Below the pieces are notes generated by a model that saw only the letters and a program-made list of their open reading frames with translations, searched no databases and had not been told where the DNA came from. From Rhizobium tumorigenes (GTDB lineage Bacteria; Pseudomonadota; Alphaproteobacteria; Rhizobiales; Rhizobiaceae), in assembly GCF_003240565.2 (NCBI RefSeq), contig NZ_CP117259.1:124001-188000 (forward strand): a stretch of 64,000 nucleotides of DNA, given 5' to 3'. Made by a program: the position numbers and the translations under genes. Positions 1 to 9,260 of this stretch are shown here, piece after piece (position 1 is the first letter of the stretch; every line of letters starts with the position of its first letter).

Positions 1-447
1 GTACCAAACCCAATCGACATTTACGTCGGCTCACGAGTTCGTATGCGACGGCTGATGCTGGGTATGAGCCAAGAGCGGCTTGCCGACCAGATCGGCGTCA
101 CATTCCAGCAGGTCCAGAAATACGAAAAGGGCACCAACCGCATCGGTGCCAGCAGACTGCAGACGATTGCTGGCGTTTTAGCGATCCAGGTCAGCTTCTT
201 CTTTCAGCAGGACAATTCCCAGTCCATCACGACAGATGGCATCGGGCACCTGAACGGCCTTGACGACCTTTCCGAATTCCTGACCTCGAAAGAGGGACTG
301 GGGTTGAACAAGGCTTTCATGAAAATCGGTGACGCCGGCATTCGCCAGTCTATCCTGACGCTCGTAACATCACTCGCCGACGCGTCCGAAGCGGCACCGG
401 CGGCAGTCGCGGTGACGACAGAAGCTCCCATTACACTGCACCATTGA
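1..447 (+). CDS. XRE-family regulator, PraR-like (5' end outside window)
   Basis: The reading frame is open from the first base of the window (PNPIDIYVGSRVR precedes the first internal Met at 43), so the true start lies upstream. The visible 148 residues begin with a helix-turn-helix of the XRE type (MSQERLADQIGVTFQQVQKYE), followed by a short C-terminal half with no recognisable sensor domain. The run PNPIDI.VGSR.R.RR..LGMSQE is typical of the small rhizobial regulators related to PraR. It probably acts as a DNA-binding repressor; its targets cannot be told from the sequence. A strong terminator follows it. Confidence 0.85.
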   Translation, partial: VPNPIDIYVGSRVRMRRLMLGMSQERLADQIGVTFQQVQKYEKGTNRIGASRLQTIAGVLAIQVSFFFQQDNSQSITTDGIGHLNGLDDLSEFLTSKEGLGLNKAFMKIGDAGIRQSILTLVTSLADASEAAPAAVAVTTEAPITLHH

Positions 448-480
448 AGCACGGTCGTTTGACCGCTGCCATAGCCTAGC

Positions 481-514
481 GCACGTCCTATGAAATCAGG
501 GCGTGCGTTTTTTT
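481..514 (+). terminator. Rho-independent terminator after the XRE gene
   Basis: GCACGTCCT (481-489) pairs with AGGGCGTGC (498-506) through nine base pairs including one G-U, with an 8-nt loop, and is followed by seven T residues (508-514). This is the clearest intrinsic terminator in the window. It lies 33 bp after the stop of the preceding gene. Confidence 0.9.
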
Positions 515-701
515 AGCTGGCACCGCCAGAGCTTCCGGGAACATTGGCGAGTCGCTTGCATATAAATTCTTTTTAAAGTTGTAACTAAAAATGAGCCGCA
601 CCCAAGCGCTGTGTCACGGCTGTTGTCACGCGCCAACGTTCAGTGCCTGCGCTATAGAAGCCCCGGAATGCGAACAAATCGGCAGCGCATGTGGGGCAGC
701 A

Positions 702-947
702 ATGACAACGATACTTCCTAATGAAAACAGTGAGATCGATTCTGACACCCTAAAAGAACTGGCATCGATTGCGCGGCTCATCACCTATGCCCGTGAGAGC
801 GCCAAGGGAATGAATGCCGAGTTTCCTGTCTGGTGCCTCGATCTCGCTCTTGGCGCGGTACTGCAGGAAATGTATGCGGCTCGCAATACGCAGCCGCTGA
901 CAGGCGAAATGGACGACGAGGCCTGCTCCATGGCGCAACTCCACTGA
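702..947 (+). CDS. small hypothetical protein (81 aa)
   Basis: I do not recognise a family. The frame is open from 591, but the first 37 residues are Cys-rich and unlike a protein start, so the ATG at 702 (MTTILPNENSE) is preferred. The product is acidic at the N-terminus, then carries a likely helical stretch (LKELASIARLITYARESAK), with no signal peptide or membrane segment. It lies between a terminator and the convergent TetR gene, so it is probably monocistronic. The ribosome-binding site (GTGGGGCAGCA) is weak. Confidence 0.5.
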   Translation: MTTILPNENSEIDSDTLKELASIARLITYARESAKGMNAEFPVWCLDLALGAVLQEMYAARNTQPLTGEMDDEACSMAQLH

Positions 948-961
948 TGTGTTCGCATGCT

Positions 962-1630
962 TCACTCAGGGCGCGGCAGCGCGCCCTTGAGGAAGACTTC
1001 GAAACAACACCGCAGATGGTCGTTTCTCGCCTCGCGACTTGGCCAGTGGTCTATATTGCCCGGCATGGGAGCCAGCGCTCCCATCACCATGCTGAGCAGC
1101 ATACGGGCACCGCTTTCGGTATTCCGGATGCTGATGCGGCCTCGTTCGGTTTGTGTCTGCAGCCATTCCGCAAGTAGCGTTCGTGATTGTTGCAGACCGT
1201 GCTTGTGCAGCAACCCGCCAATTTCCGGAAACCTCTCCGCCTCTCCCACGATAAAGTGAATGAACGCCTGGCGATCCCTGTCGACCTCCTCGTCGATGTC
1301 GATCATGAAGATCTGCTCAAGCGTTTCCATGAGTGGCAGCGTTTCTGCATCGTCGCGCGGGAGCGCCACCATTGATGCGCGATGAAGGTCGATCATCGCC
1401 ATGAAAAGCTCTGTCTTGCTGGAAAAAAGCTTGTAGAGTGTCTGCTTGGAGACTTTGCAGCGCATTGCGACCAGATCCATTGTCGTACCCGCGTAACCCA
1501 TCTGGTGGAAGGTGCTGCGTGCCTCGGCAATGATCATCGTGCGCCGTGTGTCGTCGCTTGCAGTCTGCGGACGGCCACGCGGGCGACGGACAGCTTCTGC
1601 AGCAACCGTTCCTTGAGTCTGATTTTTCAT
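962..1630 (-). CDS. TetR/AcrR-family repressor of the adjacent RND pump
   Basis: This 222-residue protein has the TetR layout: an N-terminal helix-turn-helix around residues 30-75 (GYAGTTMDLVAMRCKVSKQTLYK, split here only by name) and a longer ligand-binding C-terminal half. The start is the ATG at 1630, which has a GGAG eight bases upstream; the frame is open further upstream but would run through the divergent promoter. It is divergent from the efflux adaptor gene, the usual arrangement for a local repressor (AcrR, AmeR and IfeR types). An imperfect palindrome at 1674-1699 in the shared intergenic region is the likely operator. Confidence 0.85.
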   Translation of the reverse strand: MKNQTQGTVAAEAVRRPRGRPQTASDDTRRTMIIAEARSTFHQMGYAGTTMDLVAMRCKVSKQTLYKLFSSKTELFMAMIDLHRASMVALPRDDAETLPLMETLEQIFMIDIDEEVDRDRQAFIHFIVGEAERFPEIGGLLHKHGLQQSRTLLAEWLQTQTERGRISIRNTESGARMLLSMVMGALAPMPGNIDHWPSREARNDHLRCCFEVFLKGALPRPE

Positions 1631-1649
1631 TGACAAACTCCGGGAGCAA

Positions 1650-1699
1650 TTGACATTAAAGACTGCAGATATATTTAGCATACCGTGTCGTACTGTAAA
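1650..1699 (+). promoter_or_regulatory. efflux promoter and probable TetR operator
   Basis: TTGACA at 1650-1655 is a perfect -35 box, with a weak -10 (TATTTA, 1672-1677) 16 bp further on. Overlapping it is an imperfect palindrome, TTTAGCATAC (1674-1683) and GTACTGTAAA (1690-1699), with 7 of 10 positions symmetric. On the other strand TTTACA (1699-1694) could serve as the -35 of the tetR gene. A repressor bound here would block both directions. The boxes are seen; the function is inferred. Confidence 0.5.
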
Positions 1700-1721
1700 T
1701 AACAGGACTGGAAACCGCAAC

Positions 1722-3041
1722 GTGCAAAACTCCGCCTCATCTTCGCATGTCTCACAACGCGCGTCTGCTCCGAAGGCCCGGGGCCGGAGCGCGTCGATTG
1801 GCAGGGTAGTTGCGCTCGCTGCGGCGGGCATTGGTATGGCCCTGTTGGTTGCCGGTTGCAACGAGCAGAAGTCCGGACAGAACAACGCGCCCGCAGTGAA
1901 GCCCGAGGTATCTGCCATCGTGCTGCACCCGCAATCCGTTGCGATTACGGCGGAGCTGCCGGGAAGAACTGCTGCCTACTTGACGGCAGACGTACGCCCG
2001 CAGGTCGGTGGCATCATTCGCAGCCGAAACTTCAAGGAAGGCAGCGAAGTCAAGCAGGGCGATATCCTGTACGAGATCGACTCCAGGCCTTATCAGGCAT
2101 CTTTCGACAGTGCCGTGGCGGCCCTCCAGAAGGCGCAGGGCGCACTCCCCAGCGCCCAGGCGAAGCTTGATCGCTACAAGGGCTTGAGCCAGCAGAATGC
2201 CGTCAGCCAGCAGGATTTCGACGACGCCAATTCAGCACTTTTGCAGGCGAAGGCAGATGTCGCGTCCGCCCAGGCCTCACTTGAAACAGCTCGCATCAAT
2301 CTCGACTATACGAAGATCCGCGCTCCGATCGACGGTCGCGTCGATGCTTCCACCGTCACAGTCGGTGCGCTCGTGACCGCCGACCAGACGACAGCGCTGA
2401 CGACGATCAACAAGCTCGATCCGATGAATGTCGATGTGACGCAGTCGAGCACCAACCTGCTGAAATTCCGGCGCGCCGTCGACGAAGGTCGCCTGAAGAC
2501 CAGCGGTGACAATGTTGCCGTGCACCTGACTCTGGAAGATGGCTCGACGTACAAGGAAACGGGCAAGTTCCAGTTTGCGAACGCAACCGTGGCTGAAACC
2601 GTCGGCACCATCAGCGTCCGGGTCATCTTCCCCAACCCCGACCGCACGCTTCTGCCCGGCATGTACGTCCGGGCGAACATCGAAGAGGGTGTGGCTCCGA
2701 ACAGCTTCCTCGTTCCTCAGCGCGCCGTGACCCGCAATACCAAGGGTGAACCGACCGCAATGTTCGTGACGCCTGAAGGCAAGGTCCAGGCGCGGACGTT
2801 GGTCGTCCAGCGCAGCTATGGCAACAGCTGGCTTGTCAGCGAAGGCCTGAAGGACGGCGATCGGGTGATCATCGAAGGCGGCCAGCGCGTCAAGGATGGG
2901 CAGGACGTCAACGTTTCGATGGTGACGATCGACGACGCGACCGGCAACATCAAGCAGGCTTCCGCTGACCCGAAAAAGTCGATGGATCAGGCTAGCCTCG
3001 TAAATACCGACAAGGGTGCCGCCAGCGGCATCGCGGAGTAA
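1722..3041 (+). CDS. RND efflux periplasmic adaptor (MFP) lipoprotein
   Basis: Membrane-fusion subunit linking an inner-membrane RND pump to an outer-membrane channel. An N-terminal hydrophobic segment ends in a lipobox (LLVAGC), so the protein is probably lipid-anchored to the inner membrane. After it come the lipoyl/barrel-sandwich half ([16 protein letters not shown]), a coiled-coil hairpin (about residues 130-190) and the second lipoyl half ([12 protein letters not shown]). The GTG at 1722 is preferred, because the frame-open TTG at 1650 is the -35 box. The next gene, the pump, begins 8 bp after its stop, so the two form an operon. Confidence 0.9.
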   Translation: MQNSASSSHVSQRASAPKARGRSASIGRVVALAAAGIGMALLVAGCNEQKSGQNNAPAVKPEVSAIVLHPQSVAITAELPGRTAAYLTADVRPQVGGIIRSRNFKEGSEVKQGDILYEIDSRPYQASFDSAVAALQKAQGALPSAQAKLDRYKGLSQQNAVSQQDFDDANSALLQAKADVASAQASLETARINLDYTKIRAPIDGRVDASTVTVGALVTADQTTALTTINKLDPMNVDVTQSSTNLLKFRRAVDEGRLKTSGDNVAVHLTLEDGSTYKETGKFQFANATVAETVGTISVRVIFPNPDRTLLPGMYVRANIEEGVAPNSFLVPQRAVTRNTKGEPTAMFVTPEGKVQARTLVVQRSYGNSWLVSEGLKDGDRVIIEGGQRVKDGQDVNVSMVTIDDATGNIKQASADPKKSMDQASLVNTDKGAASGIAE

Positions 3042-3049
3042 GCTGCACG

Positions 3050-6000
3050 ATGTCACGTTTCTTCATCGACCGCCCCATCTTCGCGTGGGTCATCGCCATC
3101 GTCGTCATGCTCGCGGGCGCACTTGCGATCACGACACTGTCGATTTCGCAATATCCGCAGATCGCACCGACAACAGTGCGCATCACGGCCAACTACACTG
3201 GCGCCGATGCGTCGACCGTCGAAAACTCGGTGACGAAGGTCATCGAGCAGGGCATGACCGGCATCGATAATCTTGACTACATGACATCGACGTCGACCTC
3301 CACCGGTCAGACGTCGATCTCGCTGACGTTCACCAACGCAGCCGATGCCGACACTGCTCAGGTACAGGTGCAGAACAAGCTATCGCTTGTCCAATCGCAG
3401 CTGCCAAGTTCGGTCACCAGCACCGGTATCACCGTCTCGAAGTCGACGTCCAACTTCCTGATGGTCATCGGCTTCGTCTCGATGGACGACAAGCTGAACG
3501 CCAACGATCTGGCCGACTACGTCGACAGCACGCTGAACGATACGATCAAGCGCGTCGAGGGTGTCGGCGACACGACGTTGTTCGGCTCGAACTATGCCAT
3601 GCGCATCTGGGTAGACCCGGACAAGCTGGCCAAGTACCAGCTGATGGTCAGCGACGTATCAGCTGCCATCCAAGCCCAGAACAGCCAGGTCGCCGCTGGC
3701 CAACTGGGTGCGTTGCCGCAGCGCAAGGGCCAGGAACTGAACGCAACTGTAACGGCCAAGAGCCGCCTGCAGACGCCGCAGCAGTTCGAAAACATCATTC
3801 TGAAAAGCCTTCCGAACGGTTCGCTCGTCCGCATCAACGATGTGGCGCGGGTCGAGCTCGGTGCGAAAAGCTATGCAAGCTCGAGCACCTATAACGGTCA
3901 CCCCTCTGCGGGTCTTGCCATCCAGCTTGCAGCCGGTGCCAACGCCATCAGCACGGCTGAAGCGGTCGAGTCGACCATCAATGCATTGAAGCAGACGCTG
4001 CCTGCCAATGTCGAGGTCGTCTATCCCTATGACACCACGCCTTTCGTGCGGCTGTCGATCGAAGACGTGGTCAAGACGCTGATCGAGGCCATCGTCCTCG
4101 TGTTCATCGTCATGTTCGTGTTCCTTCAAAACCTGCGGGCAACCTTGATCCCGACGCTTGCTGTACCGGTGGTACTGCTCGGTACCTTCGGCATCCTGTC
4201 GCTGTTCGGCTACTCTATCAACAACTTGACCATGTTCGGGATGGTGCTTGCGATCGGCCTGCTCGTCGACGATGCGATCGTCGTGGTCGAAAACGTCGAG
4301 CGCGTGATGGAAGAGGAAGACCTTTCCCCACGCGAGGCGACGATCAAATCAATGGGCGAAATCACTGGTGCGCTCGTCGGTATCGCCACTGTGCTGTCGG
4401 CTGTGTTTATCCCGATGGCGTTCTTCGCGGGCTCCGTCGGCGTCATCTACCGTCAGTTCTCCGTGACCATCGTGTCGGCCATGATCCTCTCGGTCATCGT
4501 CGCGCTCATCCTGACGCCGGCACTTTGTGCCACTCTGCTGCGCAAGCCGAAACACGGTTCGAAGACCAAGGGCGTATTTGGCTGGTTCAACCGCAATTTC
4601 GATCGTGGCAGCCATGCTTATCAGCGCGGCGTCGGCGGCATCATCCGACGCAGCTGGGTAGGCCTCGTCGTATTCGTGCTCATCGTCGTCGGTGTCGGCT
4701 TTCTGTTCACGCGTCTGCCGAGCTCGTTCCTGCCGGAAGAAGACCAGGGCATTCTGATCACCAGCGTCACCTTGCCACCGGGAGCCACCGATGCCCGCGC
4801 CAAGGAAGTGCTGGGACAGGTGCGCGATTATTATCTGAATACTGAGAAAGACTATGTGGACGGCGTCTTTGCCGTCGCCGGCTTTGGCTTCGGTGGCCAA
4901 GGGCAGAACATCGGTCTCGCCTTCATCAAGCTGAAGGATTTCGCGTCCCGCACGACGCCTCAATCCAAGGCCCAAGCAATTGCTGGCCGCGCCATGGGTG
5001 CGTTTTCGAAAATCAAGGACGGTAGCGTTTTCGCGTTGGCGCCACCGGCTATTCCCGGTTTCGGCTCTTCCAGCGGGTTTGACTTCTACCTCCAAGACGT
5101 CAACGGCCAAGGCCATGAGAAGTTGATGGCAGCCCGCAATCAGCTGCTCGGCATGGCGTCCAAAAGCCCGCTCTTGGTCGGTACCCGACCGAACGGCCAA
5201 GAGGATCAGCCGCAGTATCAGGTGGAGATCGACCAGGAAAAGGCGAGCGCTTTGGATATCTCGCTAGCCGACATCGACACCACGCTGGCTACCGCCTGGG
5301 GCGGCAGCTACGTCAACGACTTCATCGACAGGGGCCGCGTCAAGCAGGTCTATGTCCAGGCCGATGCGGATTTCCGGATGCAGCCTGAGGATTTCGATCG
5401 CTGGTATGTTCGAAATTCCGAAGGCTCCATGGTGCCGTTCTCAGCCTTTGCCACGGGAAGCTGGAGCTTCGGTTCTCCTCGTCTTGAGCGATACAACGGG
5501 TCTTCCGCAGTCGAGATCCAAGGTGCTGCAGCGCCGGGGGTCAGCTCCGGTGATGCGATGAACGAAGTCAACAAGCTGGTGTCGCAGCTGCCACCTGGGT
5601 TCCGCCTCGAATGGACAGGATTGTCGGAGCAGGAAGAGTTGTCAGGGAGCCAGGCAAGCAAGCTCTACGCGATCTCTATCCTCGTGGTCTTCCTGGCGCT
5701 CGCAGCCTTGTATGAGAGCTGGTCCATCCCGCTCGCCGTCATGCTGTCGGTTCCGGTCGGTATTTTCGGTGCGCTTTTGGCTGCGACCATCTTCGGTCAG
5801 TCGAATGACGTCTACTTCAAGGTCGGCTTGCTGACGACTATCGGGCTGGCCGCCAAAAACGCCATTCTAATCGTCGAGTTCGCGCTGGAGCAGCAGAAGC
5901 ATGGAAAGAGTCTCATCGAAGGGACGCTTGAGGCCTCGCGGCAACGCTTACGACCGATCCTTATGACGTCTCTCGCCTTCATTCTGGGCGTCATGCCGCT

Positions 6001-6196
6001 TGCCATTGCCAGCGGCGCAGGCTCCGGCAGCCAGAATTCGATCGGTATCGGCGTCATGGGCGGCATGATCGCAGCCACAATCCTCGGTGTGTTCTTCATT
6101 CCGTTGCTGTTCGTCACGACGCGGCGGATCTTCAAGGGCAAGAAGAATGAAGAGGATATCGCAGCACCGGACGTGAAGCCGGAAGCGACCCACTAG
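3050..6196 (+). CDS. RND multidrug efflux pump, AcrB/MexB (HAE1) family
   Basis: Proton-driven inner-membrane pump of 1048 residues, the usual HAE1 length. It begins with the family signature [17 protein letters not shown] and has the two repeats of one plus five membrane segments and two large periplasmic loops. The TM4 proton-relay motif is visible as [13 protein letters not shown] (Asp-Asp), and the TM10 Lys region as [17 protein letters not shown]. It should export drugs or plant-derived compounds in complex with the adaptor upstream. No outer-membrane channel gene follows: a hairpin at 6212-6249 ends the operon, so a TolC-type protein must come from elsewhere. Confidence 0.95.
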   Translation: MSRFFIDRPIFAWVIAIVVMLAGALAITTLSISQYPQIAPTTVRITANYTGADASTVENSVTKVIEQGMTGIDNLDYMTSTSTSTGQTSISLTFTNAADADTAQVQVQNKLSLVQSQLPSSVTSTGITVSKSTSNFLMVIGFVSMDDKLNANDLADYVDSTLNDTIKRVEGVGDTTLFGSNYAMRIWVDPDKLAKYQLMVSDVSAAIQAQNSQVAAGQLGALPQRKGQELNATVTAKSRLQTPQQFENIILKSLPNGSLVRINDVARVELGAKSYASSSTYNGHPSAGLAIQLAAGANAISTAEAVESTINALKQTLPANVEVVYPYDTTPFVRLSIEDVVKTLIEAIVLVFIVMFVFLQNLRATLIPTLAVPVVLLGTFGILSLFGYSINNLTMFGMVLAIGLLVDDAIVVVENVERVMEEEDLSPREATIKSMGEITGALVGIATVLSAVFIPMAFFAGSVGVIYRQFSVTIVSAMILSVIVALILTPALCATLLRKPKHGSKTKGVFGWFNRNFDRGSHAYQRGVGGIIRRSWVGLVVFVLIVVGVGFLFTRLPSSFLPEEDQGILITSVTLPPGATDARAKEVLGQVRDYYLNTEKDYVDGVFAVAGFGFGGQGQNIGLAFIKLKDFASRTTPQSKAQAIAGRAMGAFSKIKDGSVFALAPPAIPGFGSSSGFDFYLQDVNGQGHEKLMAARNQLLGMASKSPLLVGTRPNGQEDQPQYQVEIDQEKASALDISLADIDTTLATAWGGSYVNDFIDRGRVKQVYVQADADFRMQPEDFDRWYVRNSEGSMVPFSAFATGSWSFGSPRLERYNGSSAVEIQGAAAPGVSSGDAMNEVNKLVSQLPPGFRLEWTGLSEQEELSGSQASKLYAISILVVFLALAALYESWSIPLAVMLSVPVGIFGALLAATIFGQSNDVYFKVGLLTTIGLAAKNAILIVEFALEQQKHGKSLIEGTLEASRQRLRPILMTSLAFILGVMPLAIASGAGSGSQNSIGIGVMGGMIAATILGVFFIPLLFVTTRRIFKGKKNEEDIAAPDVKPEATH

Positions 6197-6211
6197 AACG
6201 AGACTGAAAGC

Positions 6212-6249
6212 ACAGCCCGGGAGCCGTCAAAAGACCGCTCCCGGGCTGT
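6212..6249 (+). terminator. strong hairpin terminator after the RND operon
   Basis: ACAGCCCGGGAGC (6212-6224) and GCTCCCGGGCTGT (6237-6249) form a perfect 13-bp stem with a 12-nt loop. There is no T-tract, so it may work with Rho or act as a transcript-stabilising end. Confidence 0.7.
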
Positions 6250-6328
6250 AGCGATTCCGGGAGGAAGTCGCTATGACAGCTTCAGAGGACATGCCCGTTC
6301 GGGAGACGTGACGGGACAGGGAGGCATC

Positions 6329-7351
6329 ATGATCAAGGCACTGCGTATCGAGGCGGAAAACGTAACGCGTTTTCAGGAGATCGAGGCCGCGCCTCTCGGA
6401 CCTGGCCAGGTGCGCATCAGCGTCCGCCATATCGGTCTTTGCGGTAGTGATCTCAACACCTTCAAGGGTCTGAACCCGCTGGTCCAGCTTCCGCGCATCC
6501 CGGGCCACGAAATTGGCGGTGTGATCATGGAAGCAGGCAAAGGCGTCTCCGCCGACTATGCGGCGGGCCGGCGCGTCATCGTCATGCCCTATACCAGTTG
6601 CGGCAAGTGTACCTCTTGCCGAAAAGGCCGGGTGAATGCCTGCCGTTACAACAAGACGCTGGGCGTCCAGCAGGATGGCGGCCTCGCCGAGGAAATCGTC
6701 CTGCCGGCTGAAAAGCTCATCCTCAACGACGTGCTGCCGCCCCGCCATCTGGCATTGGTCGAGCCATTGTCCGTCGGCTTCCACGCCGTCGAGCGCGGCC
6801 GCGTTGCCCGTGGCGACCGCGTCGCAGTGCTCGGCTGCGGCATGATCGGCATGGGCGTACTGATCGCCGCCGTCGCCCGTGGTGCCGAGGTGATCGCGGT
6901 CGACCTCAGCTCGGAGAAGCGCGCTCTCGCCATGCAGTTCGGCGCCATCGAGACGGTAGATGCCGGCAGCGAGGATGTTGTGGCGCGCGTCATGGCGTGG
7001 ACGAACGAAGACGGTGTCGATGTCGCCTTCGAGGCGGTCGGCCTGCCCGCCACCTTCACGCAAGCCGTCGATATCGCCTGCTTTGGTGGCCGTGTCGTCT
7101 ATGTCGGCTATTCCAAAGCGCCTGTCACTTACCAGACGCAGTTCTTTAATCTCAAGGAACTCGACATCATGGGGTCGCGCAATGCCATGATGCAGGACTT
7201 CCTGGCCGTCGCCACCCATCTCGAAAAAATCGGCCAAGGCGCCGATGCCTTGATCAGCAAGGTGATTGCGTTTGACGAGGCTGAAATGGCCCTTCCCTAT
7301 TGGGACGGCAACCGCAATGCCCTGAAGATCATCATAGAGCGCGACGTTTAG
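6329..7351 (+). CDS. zinc-dependent alcohol/polyol dehydrogenase (MDR family)
   Basis: NAD(P)-dependent oxidoreductase of 340 residues. Catalytic zinc ligands are visible at CGSD (about residue 39) and GHE (about 63); the structural zinc loop is CGKCTSCRKGRVNAC with four Cys. The Rossmann motif is VLGCGMIGMG. The family includes threonine, sorbitol and L-idonate/galactonate dehydrogenases; this one resembles the sugar-acid branch, but the substrate cannot be fixed. The ATG at 6329 has GGGAGG just upstream. It stands alone between the pump terminator and the amide operon leader. Confidence 0.85.
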   Translation: MIKALRIEAENVTRFQEIEAAPLGPGQVRISVRHIGLCGSDLNTFKGLNPLVQLPRIPGHEIGGVIMEAGKGVSADYAAGRRVIVMPYTSCGKCTSCRKGRVNACRYNKTLGVQQDGGLAEEIVLPAEKLILNDVLPPRHLALVEPLSVGFHAVERGRVARGDRVAVLGCGMIGMGVLIAAVARGAEVIAVDLSSEKRALAMQFGAIETVDAGSEDVVARVMAWTNEDGVDVAFEAVGLPATFTQAVDIACFGGRVVYVGYSKAPVTYQTQFFNLKELDIMGSRNAMMQDFLAVATHLEKIGQGADALISKVIAFDEAEMALPYWDGNRNALKIIIERDV

Positions 7352-7392
7352 GAATTGCGCGCATCTTTGCTTATAAACGCGCGCCAGGACGC

Positions 7393-7431
7393 TTGACAAA
7401 GACGGCATGCCTGTATTTTACTCAGGCCTGC
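7393..7431 (+). promoter_or_regulatory. promoter of the amide operon with an overlapping inverted repeat
   Basis: TTGACA at 7393-7398 is a perfect -35; TATTTT at 7414-7419 is a plausible -10 with a short 15-bp spacer. GCATGCCTG (7405-7413) and CAGGCCTGC (7423-7431) are an inverted repeat with one mismatch flanking the -10, so a repressor or activator site is possible. Transcription from here would give a leader of about 120 nt before the amiC-like gene. Confidence 0.5.
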
Positions 7432-7449
7432 CGAATAGGCAAATCTAAC

Positions 7450-7526
7450 ACATGACTTCGATGTCGCCGGGCAGTTTCGCCCCCATGATGCCCCATCCAA
7501 GATGGGATCCGCGTCTTGGGGTTTTT
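7450..7526 (+). promoter_or_regulatory. leader with alternative hairpins, probable antitermination target
   Basis: Small hairpins occur at 7450-7464 (ACAT/ATGT) and 7469-7482 (GGGC/GCCC around the hexaloop AGTTTC). Hairpin C is CCCATC (7492-7497), loop CAA, GATGGG (7501-7506). Hairpin D is CCAAGA (7497-7502) with TCTTGG (7514-7519), followed by GG and five T, so it is terminator-like. C and D share 7497-7502 and cannot both form. The operon encodes an AmiR-like ANTAR protein, a family known to bind paired hexaloop hairpins and prevent termination. I could not assign the usual A1/G4 hexaloop consensus to two neighbouring hairpins, so the mechanism is inferred. Confidence 0.55.
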
Positions 7527-7545
7527 CGCGTTTGGGTATTGAACA

Positions 7546-8682
7546 ATGATCGACGCACTAAAGATCGGCATCCTCTTTTCGACGACCGGGCCCTATGCGT
7601 CGATGGGTCGGGATGCGCGCGACGGTGCCGAATGTGCCATCGAGGAGTTTGCTGCCACGGGCGGGCTGCGCTTAGAGCCCGTCTTCGCCGATCCTCGCGC
7701 TGATCTTTCCGCCTATCTGGATGGCGCCCGCCATATGCTGCGCAACGAAGGTTGCCGCCATATCGTCGGGACGATCACCTCGGCGGCGCGCAAGGAAATC
7801 ATTCCGCTGGTCGAAAAGCATGACGGCCTGCTCTGGTACATGTGCCCCTACGAGGGTTTCGAGGCCAACGAGAACGTCATTTATATCGGCGGCTGCCCCA
7901 ACCAGCACCTGCTGCCGCTCTTCCAGCATCTCATCCCCCGGTACGGCAAGCGCCCCTACCTCGTCGGCGCCAACTATGTATGGGGCTGGGAAATGAACCG
8001 GCTGGCCCGCGAGCTGATTTCCACGGCTGGCGGCGAGGTATTGGGCGAGCGCTATCTGCCGCTCGAGGAGACTGCGGTCGAGCGCATCGTCGCGGATATT
8101 GCCGAGCGCCGGCCAAGCTTCATCCTCAACAATCTAATCGGCCCCTCCAGCTATGCGTTTCTGGCGTCCATCCGCGCGCTCGCAGACCGCGACCCGGCCT
8201 TCCTGCCGGAGAACTGCCCGGTCGTCAGCTGCGACCTGATGGAGTGTGAACTTGCCGATATCGCCGCAGGTGCGGCCGTCGGGCAGCTTTGCGCCGCCTC
8301 CTATTTCGCCAGCATTGTGTCGCCCGAAAATGCCGAGTTCAAGAGCCGCGTGGCGGCGGCTTTCGGGTCGCAACGCGGCGTTTCGAGCGTTTTTGCCAGC
8401 GCCTATACCGCTGTCAAACTTTGCGTCGAGGCCATTGTCGCAGCCGGTAGCGACGAGCCGCAGGCAGTGCGACGGGCGCTTCATGGAGCCTCCTGGCCGA
8501 GCCTGTTCGGTCCGCTCGCGATCGACCGGCAGACCAACCACGCGGCCCTCCCCTTTCATCTCGGACGGATCAATGCCGGCAATGGTTTCGATGTCATCGC
8601 CTCACGTCCAGCCATCCCTGCCGACCCCTATCTGACGGCGCGCCACACGATTGCGGCGCCGAAGTTGCGGGTGGTTTCATGA
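7546..8682 (+). CDS. amiC: AmiC-like amide sensor / negative regulator
   Basis: Cytoplasmic protein of 378 residues with the periplasmic-binding-protein fold but no signal peptide, as in AmiC of Pseudomonas. The N-terminus LKIGILFSTTGPYASMGRD is the family start, and the second lobe carries the typical YLVGANYVWGWEMNR stretch. AmiC proteins bind small amides and release an AmiR-type antiterminator. The stop overlaps the next start (ATGA at 8679), consistent with coupled translation and complex formation with the following gene product. The ribosome-binding site is weak. The bound ligand could be an amide, urea or a related compound. Confidence 0.85.
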   Translation: MIDALKIGILFSTTGPYASMGRDARDGAECAIEEFAATGGLRLEPVFADPRADLSAYLDGARHMLRNEGCRHIVGTITSAARKEIIPLVEKHDGLLWYMCPYEGFEANENVIYIGGCPNQHLLPLFQHLIPRYGKRPYLVGANYVWGWEMNRLARELISTAGGEVLGERYLPLEETAVERIVADIAERRPSFILNNLIGPSSYAFLASIRALADRDPAFLPENCPVVSCDLMECELADIAAGAAVGQLCAASYFASIVSPENAEFKSRVAAAFGSQRGVSSVFASAYTAVKLCVEAIVAAGSDEPQAVRRALHGASWPSLFGPLAIDRQTNHAALPFHLGRINAGNGFDVIASRPAIPADPYLTARHTIAAPKLRVVS

Positions 8683-9260
8683 GGGAAACACCGAATTTCA
8701 CTGGCTGGCATGCTGCGATCCTGCACAGGGAAGACAGCAACACCGAGCGCTTGATCCGCCAGCTGACACTTCTCGGCCTCAGCACATCGCTGCGCTGGGA
8801 GCCGCTCTCTGCCATGGAACGTCCGGACCTCGTGATCGTCGATGCCGATCAGGGCTGGGACGGGCTGCTCGCCTCGGCACCCGCGCATCCGGCGGTGCCT
8901 GTGATTGCGCTGCTGGGTTCGGAAGCACCGGGCCGGATCGCCTGGGCGCTCGAACAGGGTGCCGGCGCGATCATCGCCAAGCCGGTTGCAAGCTCGGCCG
9001 TCTATCCGGCGCTTGTCATGGCGGTCTCCATCCATCAGGAGCGAATAGCGACGCGCTCGAAAATGGATCGTCTGGAGGAGCGTGTACGCATGCGACCGCT
9101 CGTCCATGCCGCCGTGCAAAAGATCATGGAGGCGCGGGGCGTCGGGGAAGAGCAGGCCTATACGATCCTGCGCGGCTCGGCCATGCAGCGTAGATTGCCA
9201 ATGGAACAACTGGCGGCCTTCATTCTCGGCGGCTCCGAACCCTTGCCGGAGGCCGTCTGA
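8679..9260 (+). CDS. amiR: AmiR-like antiterminator with ANTAR domain
   Basis: This 193-residue protein has an N-terminal receiver-like fold without a clear phosphoacceptor pocket, a central coiled-coil (about 110-135) and a C-terminal ANTAR RNA-binding domain (about 135-185; RPLVHAAVQKIMEARGV, then EEQAYTILRGSAMQRR). In Pseudomonas, AmiR binds the leader RNA and lets transcription through a terminator when AmiC releases it. The gene overlaps amiC by 4 bp and the following permease by 1 bp. The AKGILM core of many ANTAR domains is AVQKIM here. Regulation through the leader at 7450-7526 is the natural inference. Confidence 0.85.
   Translation: MRETPNFTGWHAAILHREDSNTERLIRQLTLLGLSTSLRWEPLSAMERPDLVIVDADQGWDGLLASAPAHPAVPVIALLGSEAPGRIAWALEQGAGAIIAKPVASSAVYPALVMAVSIHQERIATRSKMDRLEERVRMRPLVHAAVQKIMEARGVGEEQAYTILRGSAMQRRLPMEQLAAFILGGSEPLPEAV

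Noticed and set aside
4349..5200. Minus-strand open frame of 283 codons in the RND pump gene
   Set aside because: Antisense to a highly conserved pump region; no ribosome-binding site or motif.
7352..7545. Known metabolite riboswitch ahead of the amiC-like gene
   Set aside because: The leader hairpins do not match a riboswitch class I know, and the adjacent ANTAR protein explains them better.
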